64,000 nucleotides of DNA from Poriferisocius sp965200775 (GTDB lineage: Bacteria; Actinomycetota; Acidimicrobiia; Acidimicrobiales; Bin134). Location of the stretch: contig OZ241383.1 of assembly GCA_965200775.1 (NCBI GenBank), positions 3,038,001 to 3,102,000 of the forward strand. The letters are read 5' to 3'. How positions within the stretch are numbered: the stretch's first letter is position 1; each line of letters begins with the position of its first letter. Shown here one piece after another: positions 1-7,100 of the stretch. A model generated the notes under the pieces. The model was not told where the DNA came from, did not search any database, and saw only the letters and a list, made by a program, of their open reading frames with translations. Made by a program: the position numbers and the translations under genes.

Positions 1-648
1 GAGGGCATTGTCGATGGCGAGGTGGTGACCGTCTCCCTGTCGAGTTGGCTGCCCGGCGGTACCGCCACGATAGTCACCTGCTTCAATTTTCCGTCTGCGG
101 GACCGGCCGACTGCGAGTTGAGCAACTACGGCCTGCACACCGTGCCGATTGCCGATGACGGGACGGCCACTTACGACTACCCGGTGGCAGTGGTGCCCGG
201 GCGTTGCGACGAGACCACACCGTGCTTTGTGGTGGCCGGTGATGGCATCGGCGGGGCGGCCAACTTCGCCGGACAGCAGATCACTTTTGCCGGTGCAACC
301 GAGCCGGAGCCCGCTGAGCCGGAGCCGACTGAGGCTCCGACGGAAGCGCCCACGGAGGCACCCACTGCAGAGCCCGAGCCGGAGCCGACTGAGGCTCCGA
401 CGGAAGCGCCCACGGAGGCACCCACCGAAGCTCCCGAACCAGAATCTGCCCCGACTGAGGCTCCGACGGAGGCTCCCGAGCCAGAACCTGAGCCCACCGA
501 GGCCATGGCTGCTCCGGCCGGTGACGATGATGACGACGACGGGACCTCGTTGATGGTCTGGTTGATCCCCTTGATCGTTGTGGTGGTGGTGCTGGCTCTG
601 GCTGGAGTTTGGGCCCGACGGCGCAGGGGCGGCCAAACTGCTGGTTGA
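1..648 (+). CDS. Neocarzinostatin-like surface protein with Thr/Glu/Pro repeats and C-terminal membrane anchor (5' partial)
   Basis: The frame is open to the window edge, so the true start lies upstream. The first ~95 residues look like a neocarzinostatin/macromomycin-type Ig-like domain: two Cys pairs (the first spans VTCFNF to DCELSN, the second is CDETTPC) and an ending like VVAGDGIGG...ITFAG. A low-complexity stalk of TEAP and PEPEP repeats follows, then a single hydrophobic helix and an RRRR stop-transfer tail. The stalk contains a 60-bp tandem duplication (about 315-365 and 375-425). I infer an exported, membrane-anchored protein with the Ig-like domain outside; no enzyme activity is suggested. 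It is the last gene before the propeller lipoprotein. Confidence 0.75.
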   Translation, partial: EGIVDGEVVTVSLSSWLPGGTATIVTCFNFPSAGPADCELSNYGLHTVPIADDGTATYDYPVAVVPGRCDETTPCFVVAGDGIGGAANFAGQQITFAGATEPEPAEPEPTEAPTEAPTEAPTAEPEPEPTEAPTEAPTEAPTEAPEPESAPTEAPTEAPEPEPEPTEAMAAPAGDDDDDDGTSLMVWLIPLIVVVVVLALAGVWARRRRGGQTAG

Positions 649-1945
649 TACAGGCAGACGGACCACCAACTCCCGGACGGCTGTTGCCGTAATCGGGGTG
701 GCGCTTGTAGCCGCGGCAGCGTGTGGAGGCGGGTCCGAACCAGCAGCCAAGGAGGCTCCGCAGGAATGGGTCGTACAGGTCGGCACGGAGGCATCTGACA
801 CCACCTACGGAGTGTCGGTGGCCCCCGACGGCGACGTGATCGTGGCCGCTGCCACCGAAGGCAGCTTGGCCGGCGCCAACCAGGGCCAGCGAGACGTGTA
901 CCTGGCCCGCTATTCCCCGGACGGGCAGCTCCGGTGGTCACACCAAACGGGAGGGCCGCGCAACGATTCCCCGCTGGGCGTGTCGGTTGCCCCCGACGGC
1001 ACCATCTACGTAGGCGGTTTCACCGAGGGCGACTTCGCTTCCCCCAACCAGGGATCGGCCGATGTCTGGCTGGCCCGATTCGACTCCGACGGTACCGAGC
1101 TGTGGCGCAGGCAGTTCGGAGGTCCCCAATGGGACCGCGGCTTCGACGTGGCTGCTTTCGACGGCGGGGCCTACATCACCGGGTACACGGCCGGCTCGCT
1201 CGACCTCGCCACCGATCTGGAGGGCTTCGACGGCTTTGCCGCCCGATTCGACGCCGACGGCAACCAGCAGTGGATCCGCCACATCAGCACCGATGCCACC
1301 GACTGGGGGCAGGGATCGGCTCTGGCTCCCGATGGCGGGCTCTATGTGACCGGGTACACCGAAGGCGACCTCGGTGGCCCCAACGCAGGCGACAAGGACC
1401 TGTTCGTGGTGCGGCTCCGGCCCGATGGCACCCAGGCATGGGCCACCCAGCTCGGGTCGGCCGCCTTGGACTGGACCCAGGGTGTGGGCGTCGGACCGGA
1501 TGGCGGGGTGCTAGTGGCCGGATCAACCGAGGGAAGGTTTGCCGCCGACCCTGCTGGTGAGCGCGACATGATCGTGGTATCGCTCGACGCCGACGGTGCC
1601 GAGCGGTGGCGCTGGCAGGCGGGCACCGAGGGCACCGACACCGCTTTCGAGGTTCGCCACACCGGGGAGTTCGTGGTGGTAACCGGCAGCGCCACCGGCG
1701 ACCTGGCCGGAGCCAACGAGGGGTTGGGAGAGCGGGACGCCGTCCTGGCGTGGCTCGACCTCGAAGGCAACCCGGTGGAGGTTCAGCAGTTCGGTACCGG
1801 CGCTGTGGAGGACGCCACCGGTCTGGATGTGGGCTCGGACGGTTCGGTGTTCTGGAGCGGATTCACATTTGGCTCGTACCAGGGCTCGGGCGCGGGTGAG
1901 GCCGATCTCATGGTCGGGCTGCGACGCGCAGGTGCGGGGGGATGA
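578..1945 (+). CDS. Seven-repeat (SBBP-type) beta-propeller lipoprotein
   Basis: A basic stretch (RRTTNSR), a hydrophobic segment and the lipobox VAAAAC (Cys49 of this frame) indicate a lipid-anchored exported protein. Seven repeats of about 55 residues follow, each with a core like GVSVAPDGxxYVxGxTEGxF and an end like DxxLARFDxDGxxxWxxQxG. This matches SBBP/Kelch-like seven-bladed propellers. The role is probably binding or scaffolding at the cell surface; no catalytic residues were recognised. The start is uncertain: TTG 578 overlaps the previous gene by 71 bp and puts about 25 extra residues before the signal peptide, while GTG 698 would leave too short a signal. No ATG or GTG lies between them. 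Confidence 0.75.
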   Translation: MWWWCWLWLEFGPDGAGAAKLLVDTGRRTTNSRTAVAVIGVALVAAAACGGGSEPAAKEAPQEWVVQVGTEASDTTYGVSVAPDGDVIVAAATEGSLAGANQGQRDVYLARYSPDGQLRWSHQTGGPRNDSPLGVSVAPDGTIYVGGFTEGDFASPNQGSADVWLARFDSDGTELWRRQFGGPQWDRGFDVAAFDGGAYITGYTAGSLDLATDLEGFDGFAARFDADGNQQWIRHISTDATDWGQGSALAPDGGLYVTGYTEGDLGGPNAGDKDLFVVRLRPDGTQAWATQLGSAALDWTQGVGVGPDGGVLVAGSTEGRFAADPAGERDMIVVSLDADGAERWRWQAGTEGTDTAFEVRHTGEFVVVTGSATGDLAGANEGLGERDAVLAWLDLEGNPVEVQQFGTGAVEDATGLDVGSDGSVFWSGFTFGSYQGSGAGEADLMVGLRRAGAGG

Positions 1946-1991
1946 GACGTGCGGGCTAGGAGGAAGGTACAGAAAGAAATGAGGCGGATCA

Positions 1992-3287
1992 GTGAGCGCT
2001 GAGCAAGGCGAACGGGCCACCGGCGAGCTGCTGGTAGAGGACATGACCGACGCCGAGCGCGACCGGGCTCGGCGGGTTGATCGGGTGCTGTCCAACCTGG
2101 CCGAACGGACCGAGGAGGCCGACCGGTTGGGCCAGTTCCCCCTCGAGCACGTCCGCACAATTTCCAACGCGGGCTTGTTGGGGCTCACCGTTCCGACGGC
2201 CTACGGCGGCCTCGACGGCGGTCTGCGCGACCTGGCCGCCACCACATTCGCCATGGCCACGGCCTGCCCGTCAACCGCCATGGCCTACTTCTTCCAGTGC
2301 AGCGGGTCGTCCCGGGGGCTGCTCCCGCTGGCCGCCATCGACGCGGGCCTGTTCCCCGACGATGAAATACCCATTGTGCGGGCCTTTGGCGAGAAGGTGC
2401 TGCGCCGCATGGGGGCAGAGGGCCGGTGGGTGGCCAACTTCGCCAGCGAATCGGTGCGATCCAAGGATGCCGCCGTCACCATCGCCACAGAGGCGTCCCG
2501 CACAGACGGCGGCTGGCTGATCAATGGGGTCAAGTCATTCGGCTGTGCCACGGGGGTGGCCGACGATTACCTGGTAACGGCCAAGCTCGACACCGGGAAC
2601 ACCGCCGAGCACCTGTCCGTGTTCCTCATCCCCCGTGACACCCCGGGGGTGAGCGAGCGGGCCAAGTGGGATGCTATCGGCATGAGGGCCACCGCCACCC
2701 ACGGCATCGTCCTCGAGGACGCCTTTGTGCCCGACGAGAACGCGCTGGCCGTGCCGGGAACGTTTGTCAAGATGACCAAGGTGAGCCGCGGCAGCTTCGT
2801 CGGCAACCAGGTGGCGTTGTCGTCCGTTTACATCGGGGCCGCCCAGGCGGTGTACGACTTTGCCCTGGGATTTCTCAAATCCACCACTTATCACGGCACC
2901 AACGAGCCCATCGGGGGCAGCGACCTGCACCGCCAGCTCATCGGCAAGATGCGGGCCCACCTCGACACCGCTTACCTCTGGGCCCGCCGCCAGATTCACC
3001 TGGAAACCGCCGTCCCCGAGGTCATCCCCAAAGACGATGTGGTGGCCAACTGGCGGATCGCAAAAGGCGAGATCGCCGACAACTGCTTCCAAGTGGCCGT
3101 GCAGGCGCTGAAAGCGTGCGGCACCGGCAACACCGGGATGGCCGGAGCCGTGTCCCGGAACCTGCGCGACCTCTCGATGGGGCTGGTTCAGGGCTTTCCT
3201 CCTGAACGGGGCCGGCTGGAGGCAGCCGCTTACCATGTATTCGGGCAGGAGGGGGCCCAGTTCGGTACGGCAGGGGGCGGGCGATGA
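1992..3287 (+). CDS. Acyl-CoA dehydrogenase family flavoprotein
   Basis: 431 residues with the three-part acyl-CoA dehydrogenase layout: an N-terminal helical domain with GLLGLTVPTAYGG, a central beta domain (GWLINGVKSFGCATGVADDYLV) and a C-terminal four-helix domain starting near SRGSFVGNQVALSSVYIGAA. It should oxidise an acyl-CoA (or act as a related flavin monooxygenase) using FAD; the substrate is unknown. GTG 1992 was chosen because it gives the full N-terminus; ATG 2043 is an alternative. The stop overlaps the next gene as ATGA, so translation is probably coupled. It starts the run leading into the ABC importer. Confidence 0.88.
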   Translation: MSAEQGERATGELLVEDMTDAERDRARRVDRVLSNLAERTEEADRLGQFPLEHVRTISNAGLLGLTVPTAYGGLDGGLRDLAATTFAMATACPSTAMAYFFQCSGSSRGLLPLAAIDAGLFPDDEIPIVRAFGEKVLRRMGAEGRWVANFASESVRSKDAAVTIATEASRTDGGWLINGVKSFGCATGVADDYLVTAKLDTGNTAEHLSVFLIPRDTPGVSERAKWDAIGMRATATHGIVLEDAFVPDENALAVPGTFVKMTKVSRGSFVGNQVALSSVYIGAAQAVYDFALGFLKSTTYHGTNEPIGGSDLHRQLIGKMRAHLDTAYLWARRQIHLETAVPEVIPKDDVVANWRIAKGEIADNCFQVAVQALKACGTGNTGMAGAVSRNLRDLSMGLVQGFPPERGRLEAAAYHVFGQEGAQFGTAGGGR

Positions 3288-3628
3288 ACCGGCTGTGGAC
3301 TCGCCCGTGGTTCTTTCCCTCGCTGGGGGCGGCCCTATACCTGACCGGGATGAACGACGAGCTTCTGCACATGGTGGGAGACCTGTGGTTGGATTTCAAC
3401 CGCTGGGGTCAGACGGCCGTCGTGCTGGCGCTGCTGGCCCTTGCCGCCTACTTCACCATGGACATCATCAACCGCCAGCGCTCGGCCTACCGGTCGGCCA
3501 TTCGGGCCGCCGAGGCCACCCGCTCCTTCACCCACGGTCTTGACCACCCGATGAGTCCGGTACAGAAGCGGAACCTCGGTACCGGACCTATGCCGCAGAA
3601 CACGCAACAGAATGGGAACGACGCATGA
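3284..3628 (+). CDS. Small membrane protein of unknown function
   Basis: 114 residues. A weakly hydrophobic N-terminus (WFFPSLGAALYLTG) precedes a clear transmembrane helix (TAVVLALLALAAYFTMDII), then a polar tail rich in Arg, Gln and Asn. No domain was recognised. It is joined by ATGA overlaps to the acyl-CoA dehydrogenase before it and the substrate-binding lipoprotein after it. It therefore belongs to this transcription unit and may be an accessory membrane component. Confidence 0.7.
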   Translation: MNRLWTRPWFFPSLGAALYLTGMNDELLHMVGDLWLDFNRWGQTAVVLALLALAAYFTMDIINRQRSAYRSAIRAAEATRSFTHGLDHPMSPVQKRNLGTGPMPQNTQQNGNDA

Positions 3629-5058
3629 CCCTTACTTCCAACCGCCGCTTCCTACCCGCAACCTTGGGGCTGTTCCTGGCGGCCGCGCTAGTGGTCGCCT
3701 CCTGCTCGGCATCGTCCGACGAAGCCCCGGCAAACCCAACAGAAGCCCCCACCCAGGCAGCCACACCGCAAGCCACCGAGACCACCGCTGCCCCCGATGA
3801 GCCGGACGCCCCCGACTCCCAACCCGAGGAGAAAGAGGTCGCCCTGGTGCCGGTCGGGCCGGACACCCCAGGGGTCACCGACGACACCATCACCATCTCG
3901 TTCATCATCACCGACACTTCGATGGTGGCCCAGGCTTTGGGGTGGGAAACCCCCGACGAGGGCGACCGCGAGGCTCAGATAGCGGCCCTGGTCGACCACT
4001 TCAACGCCCAGGGGGGCATAGCCGGCCGCCAGATCGACGCCAAGGTCACGGTGTTCAACGCCATGACCGACGGCCCGGTGGCCGAGGAAGCTCTTTGCAA
4101 CGCCATCACCCAGGACGACAAGGCGTTCGCTGTGGTGTTGACCGGGCAATTCCAGGAGAACGCCCGTCCCTGCTACCGCAACGCCAACACACTCATGTTC
4201 GACGCCACCCTGTACCCGGTGGACGAGGAGGGTTTCGAGGAGCTGGCCCCCTACTACTGGTCACCGCTGCTCCCCACCTACGACGACCTGGTCGGCGGGC
4301 TTGCCGCCGCCCTGATCGAGGAGGGCTGGTTCGACGGAGGCACGCTGGGCATCATCGCCATTGACTCCGAGCTGAGCCGGAGGGTGTTCGACCAGCAGTT
4401 CGCTCCCCGGCTGGCCGACGCCGGGGTGGAGGTGGTCTCGTACAACCCCATCGACCCCACCGACGGCACCTCGTTCAACAACGATCAGCTACAGGCCATA
4501 ATCGACTTCAAGCAAGCCGGGGTGGACAAGGTGGTGGCCATCGGCGGTTCCCGACTGGTGTCGTGGTTCATCGACACCAGCATCACCCAGAACTTCGCTC
4601 CCCAGTACGCGGTGACCAGCTACGACGCTCCCGAGTTCAACGTGTTCAACTACCCGGAGATGATGCCGGGGGCCACCGGCATCAGCGTGCTTCCCGGCTA
4701 CGACGTGGGCGACGAGCAACACCCGTTCCCGGCCACGTCGGCCGAACAGGAGTGCGTCGACATCTTTGCCAACGCAGGTTTGGAGTTCACCGAGCGGGAG
4801 AACATCCGCACCGGATTGATGTACTGTGATGTGCTTCGTCTGCTGAGCGCGGCAGCGCCCCACATGACCGAAATAAGCGCCCAGGGAGCCAGCGAGGCCA
4901 TGTGGAGTCTCGGGGATGGCTTTGAGGCTGCTTCGGTGTACGGGGTGGAGTTCGAAGAGGGAAGCTACGCCGGCGGCGACCAGTACCGGCTGTTCCGTTT
5001 CGACCCCGGGTGTAGTTGCATGGCGCTCACCGGCGACCTGGTTGACTTCGACGAGTGA
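3625..5058 (+). CDS. ABC importer substrate-binding lipoprotein, branched-chain amino acid (LivJ) type
   Basis: 477 residues. A signal peptide with lipobox VASC (Cys27) is followed by a Thr/Ala/Glu/Pro linker and then a periplasmic-binding-protein type I domain from about residue 85 (ITISFIITDTSMVAQALGW..., ALVDHFNAQGGIAGRQIDAKV, FNNDQLQAIIDFKQAGVDKVV). It should capture the solute and hand it to the fused permease/ATPase proteins that follow. It starts by ATGA overlap with the small membrane gene. LivJ-type proteins in such clusters often bind aromatic or other carboxylic acids, so the ligand cannot be read from sequence. Confidence 0.88.
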   Translation: MTLTSNRRFLPATLGLFLAAALVVASCSASSDEAPANPTEAPTQAATPQATETTAAPDEPDAPDSQPEEKEVALVPVGPDTPGVTDDTITISFIITDTSMVAQALGWETPDEGDREAQIAALVDHFNAQGGIAGRQIDAKVTVFNAMTDGPVAEEALCNAITQDDKAFAVVLTGQFQENARPCYRNANTLMFDATLYPVDEEGFEELAPYYWSPLLPTYDDLVGGLAAALIEEGWFDGGTLGIIAIDSELSRRVFDQQFAPRLADAGVEVVSYNPIDPTDGTSFNNDQLQAIIDFKQAGVDKVVAIGGSRLVSWFIDTSITQNFAPQYAVTSYDAPEFNVFNYPEMMPGATGISVLPGYDVGDEQHPFPATSAEQECVDIFANAGLEFTERENIRTGLMYCDVLRLLSAAAPHMTEISAQGASEAMWSLGDGFEAASVYGVEFEEGSYAGGDQYRLFRFDPGCSCMALTGDLVDFDE

Positions 5059-5076
5059 TCGGTCGGCTCCGGGTCG

Positions 5077-7053
5077 ATGGACACAGAACCTGAGGGGCAA
5101 CCCGGCAGTCCTTTCCTGCTGATAGCGGTTTCCCTTCAGGCAGCATCGCTGGCTTCGACAATGCCGGTGCTGCTGTTCCGGCGTGAGGAGATGGCCGACC
5201 GGCTCGACCGGGTGGGAGCGCTCACCGGCGAGGCGGCGTTGTTGGGAGCGGTGGCGGTGGTGGCGGCCCTGGTCGTTCCCACGCTGCGGGACAAGGTACC
5301 TGCCGGTACGTTGCTGCTGTTCGGGGGGTTGCTGGCCGCCGCCGGATTGGGGCTGATGGCCCAAACGACCGAGCTGAGCCTGTTCACGGTCGGAGGAGTG
5401 CTCTTGGCGGTGGGCGCGGCCCCCGCGCTGGTGATCCACCGGATTCTCCTGGCCAGCGATGCCCGGTTTGCCGACCGGTTCCGCACCCTGTCGTGGTACT
5501 GGGCCGCGGTGTCCCTCGGCGCGTCCTGGCCCCTGTTGATTCTGGTTTTCGGGTTTGTGGAGTACTCCACGGTGCTGTGGGCCGGCACCGCTGTGATGCT
5601 GGTTGCGGCGCTTCTGCTCATGGGTCACGCGCTTGTCCACGACGAGGATCAAGAGGTTGAAGGCACGGTTGAGCGTCTCGACGCCCCGTGGGCCCGACGT
5701 TCGTACGGGGCCGCATTCGCCATCGGAGCGGTGCTGCTGGGCGGTGCAGGCTCGGCCCAGTTGTTGTTGCTGGGGGAGTGGCAGAGGGGCTCGGCCCAGT
5801 TTGCTGCTGTGCTGGCCGCCGGACCGGGGGCCGCCGCGCTGATGAGCCTTTTCGGGCCGTGGTATCACCGCCTCCACCGCCTCACCGGCAGCCGAAGGGC
5901 AGATGCCATCGGAACCCAGTTGCTGGTGGCCGGCCTGCTGGTGTTCCTCGGCGGGGTGTCTTTCACCTATATCGGGCTGGTGGTGTGCTGGTTGGTGGCC
6001 GGGGGGGCTACTGCCCTGGCGGTGGCCAAGCTGGATGCCGCGGTGTTCACGACGCTGGCTCCGGCGGTTCGCCGCGCTGTGGCGGCCCGCCAGGTGTTCT
6101 GGCTGGGCTTGGGAGGGCTGGTGGCGGCACTGGTGAACGCCCGGATCATCGGTTCATGGTCGGACCAGTGGAAGGTCGCATGGACTGGCTTGGTGCTGGT
6201 GGTTGCCGGGTGGGCGGTGCGCCGGTTCGCCACCCCGGCCCGTGACACGGAGACCGCGGTGGCCAGGGCCCAGGCCACCACCGTGCCCCGCCGGGTCTTT
6301 GACGTTGACTCCCCGGCCCCGCTGCTGGCAGTGGAGCAGGTGTGTGTGGCCTACGGGTCGGTGAAGGTGTTGTTCGACGTCGATCTCAAGGTGGAGGAGG
6401 GCGCTGTAGTGGCCCTTCTGGGAACCAACGGCGCGGGCAAGACCACGCTGCTTCGAGCGGTATCAGGGCTGGAGCCAACCATCGGCGGTCGGATCGTCTA
6501 TGCCGGGTTGGACATCACCAAAACCCGACCCACCTGGAGGGTGGGCATGGGGTTGCAGCAGATCGTAGGAGGGGAAGCGGTGGTCGGTCCCCTCTCGGTG
6601 GCCGAAAATCTTCGCCTGTTCGGCCACAGCGTGGCGACCCAACAGCGAGAGAGCGGCATCGAGCAGGCCTACGAGCTGTTTCCCCGGTTGGCCGAGCGGT
6701 CGAGCCAGCGGGCCTCCACCCTTTCGGGCGGGGAGAAGCAGATGCTCGCGCTGGCCAAGGCCATCATCGTGCCTCCTCGCCTGTTGCTGATCGACGAGTT
6801 CTCCCTCGGCTTGGCCCCAACTGTGATCGCCGACCTCCTGCCAGTGGTCCGTCGCATCGCCGACCGGGGTTCTGCTGTTCTGCTGGTGGAGCAGTCGGTG
6901 AACATCGCCCTGTCGGTGGCCGACTACGCCTACGTGATAGAGAAAGGCGAGATCGGCTACTCAGGTCCGGCCGAGCAGCTTCGGGACCAACCCGACATGC
7001 TTCAGGCCGCCTATCTGGAGGGTTTGGCCCGCGCCCTCGGGGAAAGCCGGTGA
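5077..7053 (+). CDS. Fused MFS-like membrane domain and LivF-type ABC ATPase
   Basis: 658 residues. Residues ~10-390 contain about twelve hydrophobic segments arranged like an MFS transporter. Residues ~415-650 form an ABC ATPase of the LivF class: Walker A GTNGAGKTT (449-457), signature LSGGE (549-553) and Walker B LLLIDE (569-574). LivF normally is a separate ~235-residue protein, so the N-terminal half is an added membrane domain that may anchor the ATPase or act as a permease. It lies between the binding lipoprotein and the LivHMG fusion and should form one importer with them. Confidence 0.85.
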   Translation: MDTEPEGQPGSPFLLIAVSLQAASLASTMPVLLFRREEMADRLDRVGALTGEAALLGAVAVVAALVVPTLRDKVPAGTLLLFGGLLAAAGLGLMAQTTELSLFTVGGVLLAVGAAPALVIHRILLASDARFADRFRTLSWYWAAVSLGASWPLLILVFGFVEYSTVLWAGTAVMLVAALLLMGHALVHDEDQEVEGTVERLDAPWARRSYGAAFAIGAVLLGGAGSAQLLLLGEWQRGSAQFAAVLAAGPGAAALMSLFGPWYHRLHRLTGSRRADAIGTQLLVAGLLVFLGGVSFTYIGLVVCWLVAGGATALAVAKLDAAVFTTLAPAVRRAVAARQVFWLGLGGLVAALVNARIIGSWSDQWKVAWTGLVLVVAGWAVRRFATPARDTETAVARAQATTVPRRVFDVDSPAPLLAVEQVCVAYGSVKVLFDVDLKVEEGAVVALLGTNGAGKTTLLRAVSGLEPTIGGRIVYAGLDITKTRPTWRVGMGLQQIVGGEAVVGPLSVAENLRLFGHSVATQQRESGIEQAYELFPRLAERSSQRASTLSGGEKQMLALAKAIIVPPRLLLIDEFSLGLAPTVIADLLPVVRRIADRGSAVLLVEQSVNIALSVADYAYVIEKGEIGYSGPAEQLRDQPDMLQAAYLEGLARALGESR

Positions 7054-7100
7054 GCCCGATGCTCGGCCCCATCCCAGGACAGGGGAGTAAGGCCCGATAA
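7050..7100 (+). CDS. Junction mini-ORF (16 aa) bridging two transporter genes
   Basis: GTG 7050 overlaps the upstream TGA (GTGA). The frame reads VSPMLGPIPGQGSKAR and its TAA overlaps the downstream ATG (TAATG at 7098-7102). It exactly fills the 46-bp gap, which would let a terminating ribosome read on to the next start. No independent protein function is claimed. See the finding on junction mini-ORFs. Confidence 0.4.
   Translation: MSPMLGPIPGQGSKAR

Noticed and set aside
177..941. Long minus-strand frame with GASVGASVG repeats
   Set aside because: It is the reverse reading of the Thr/Glu/Pro stalk; the plus frame has a coherent Ig-like domain, anchor and downstream gene.
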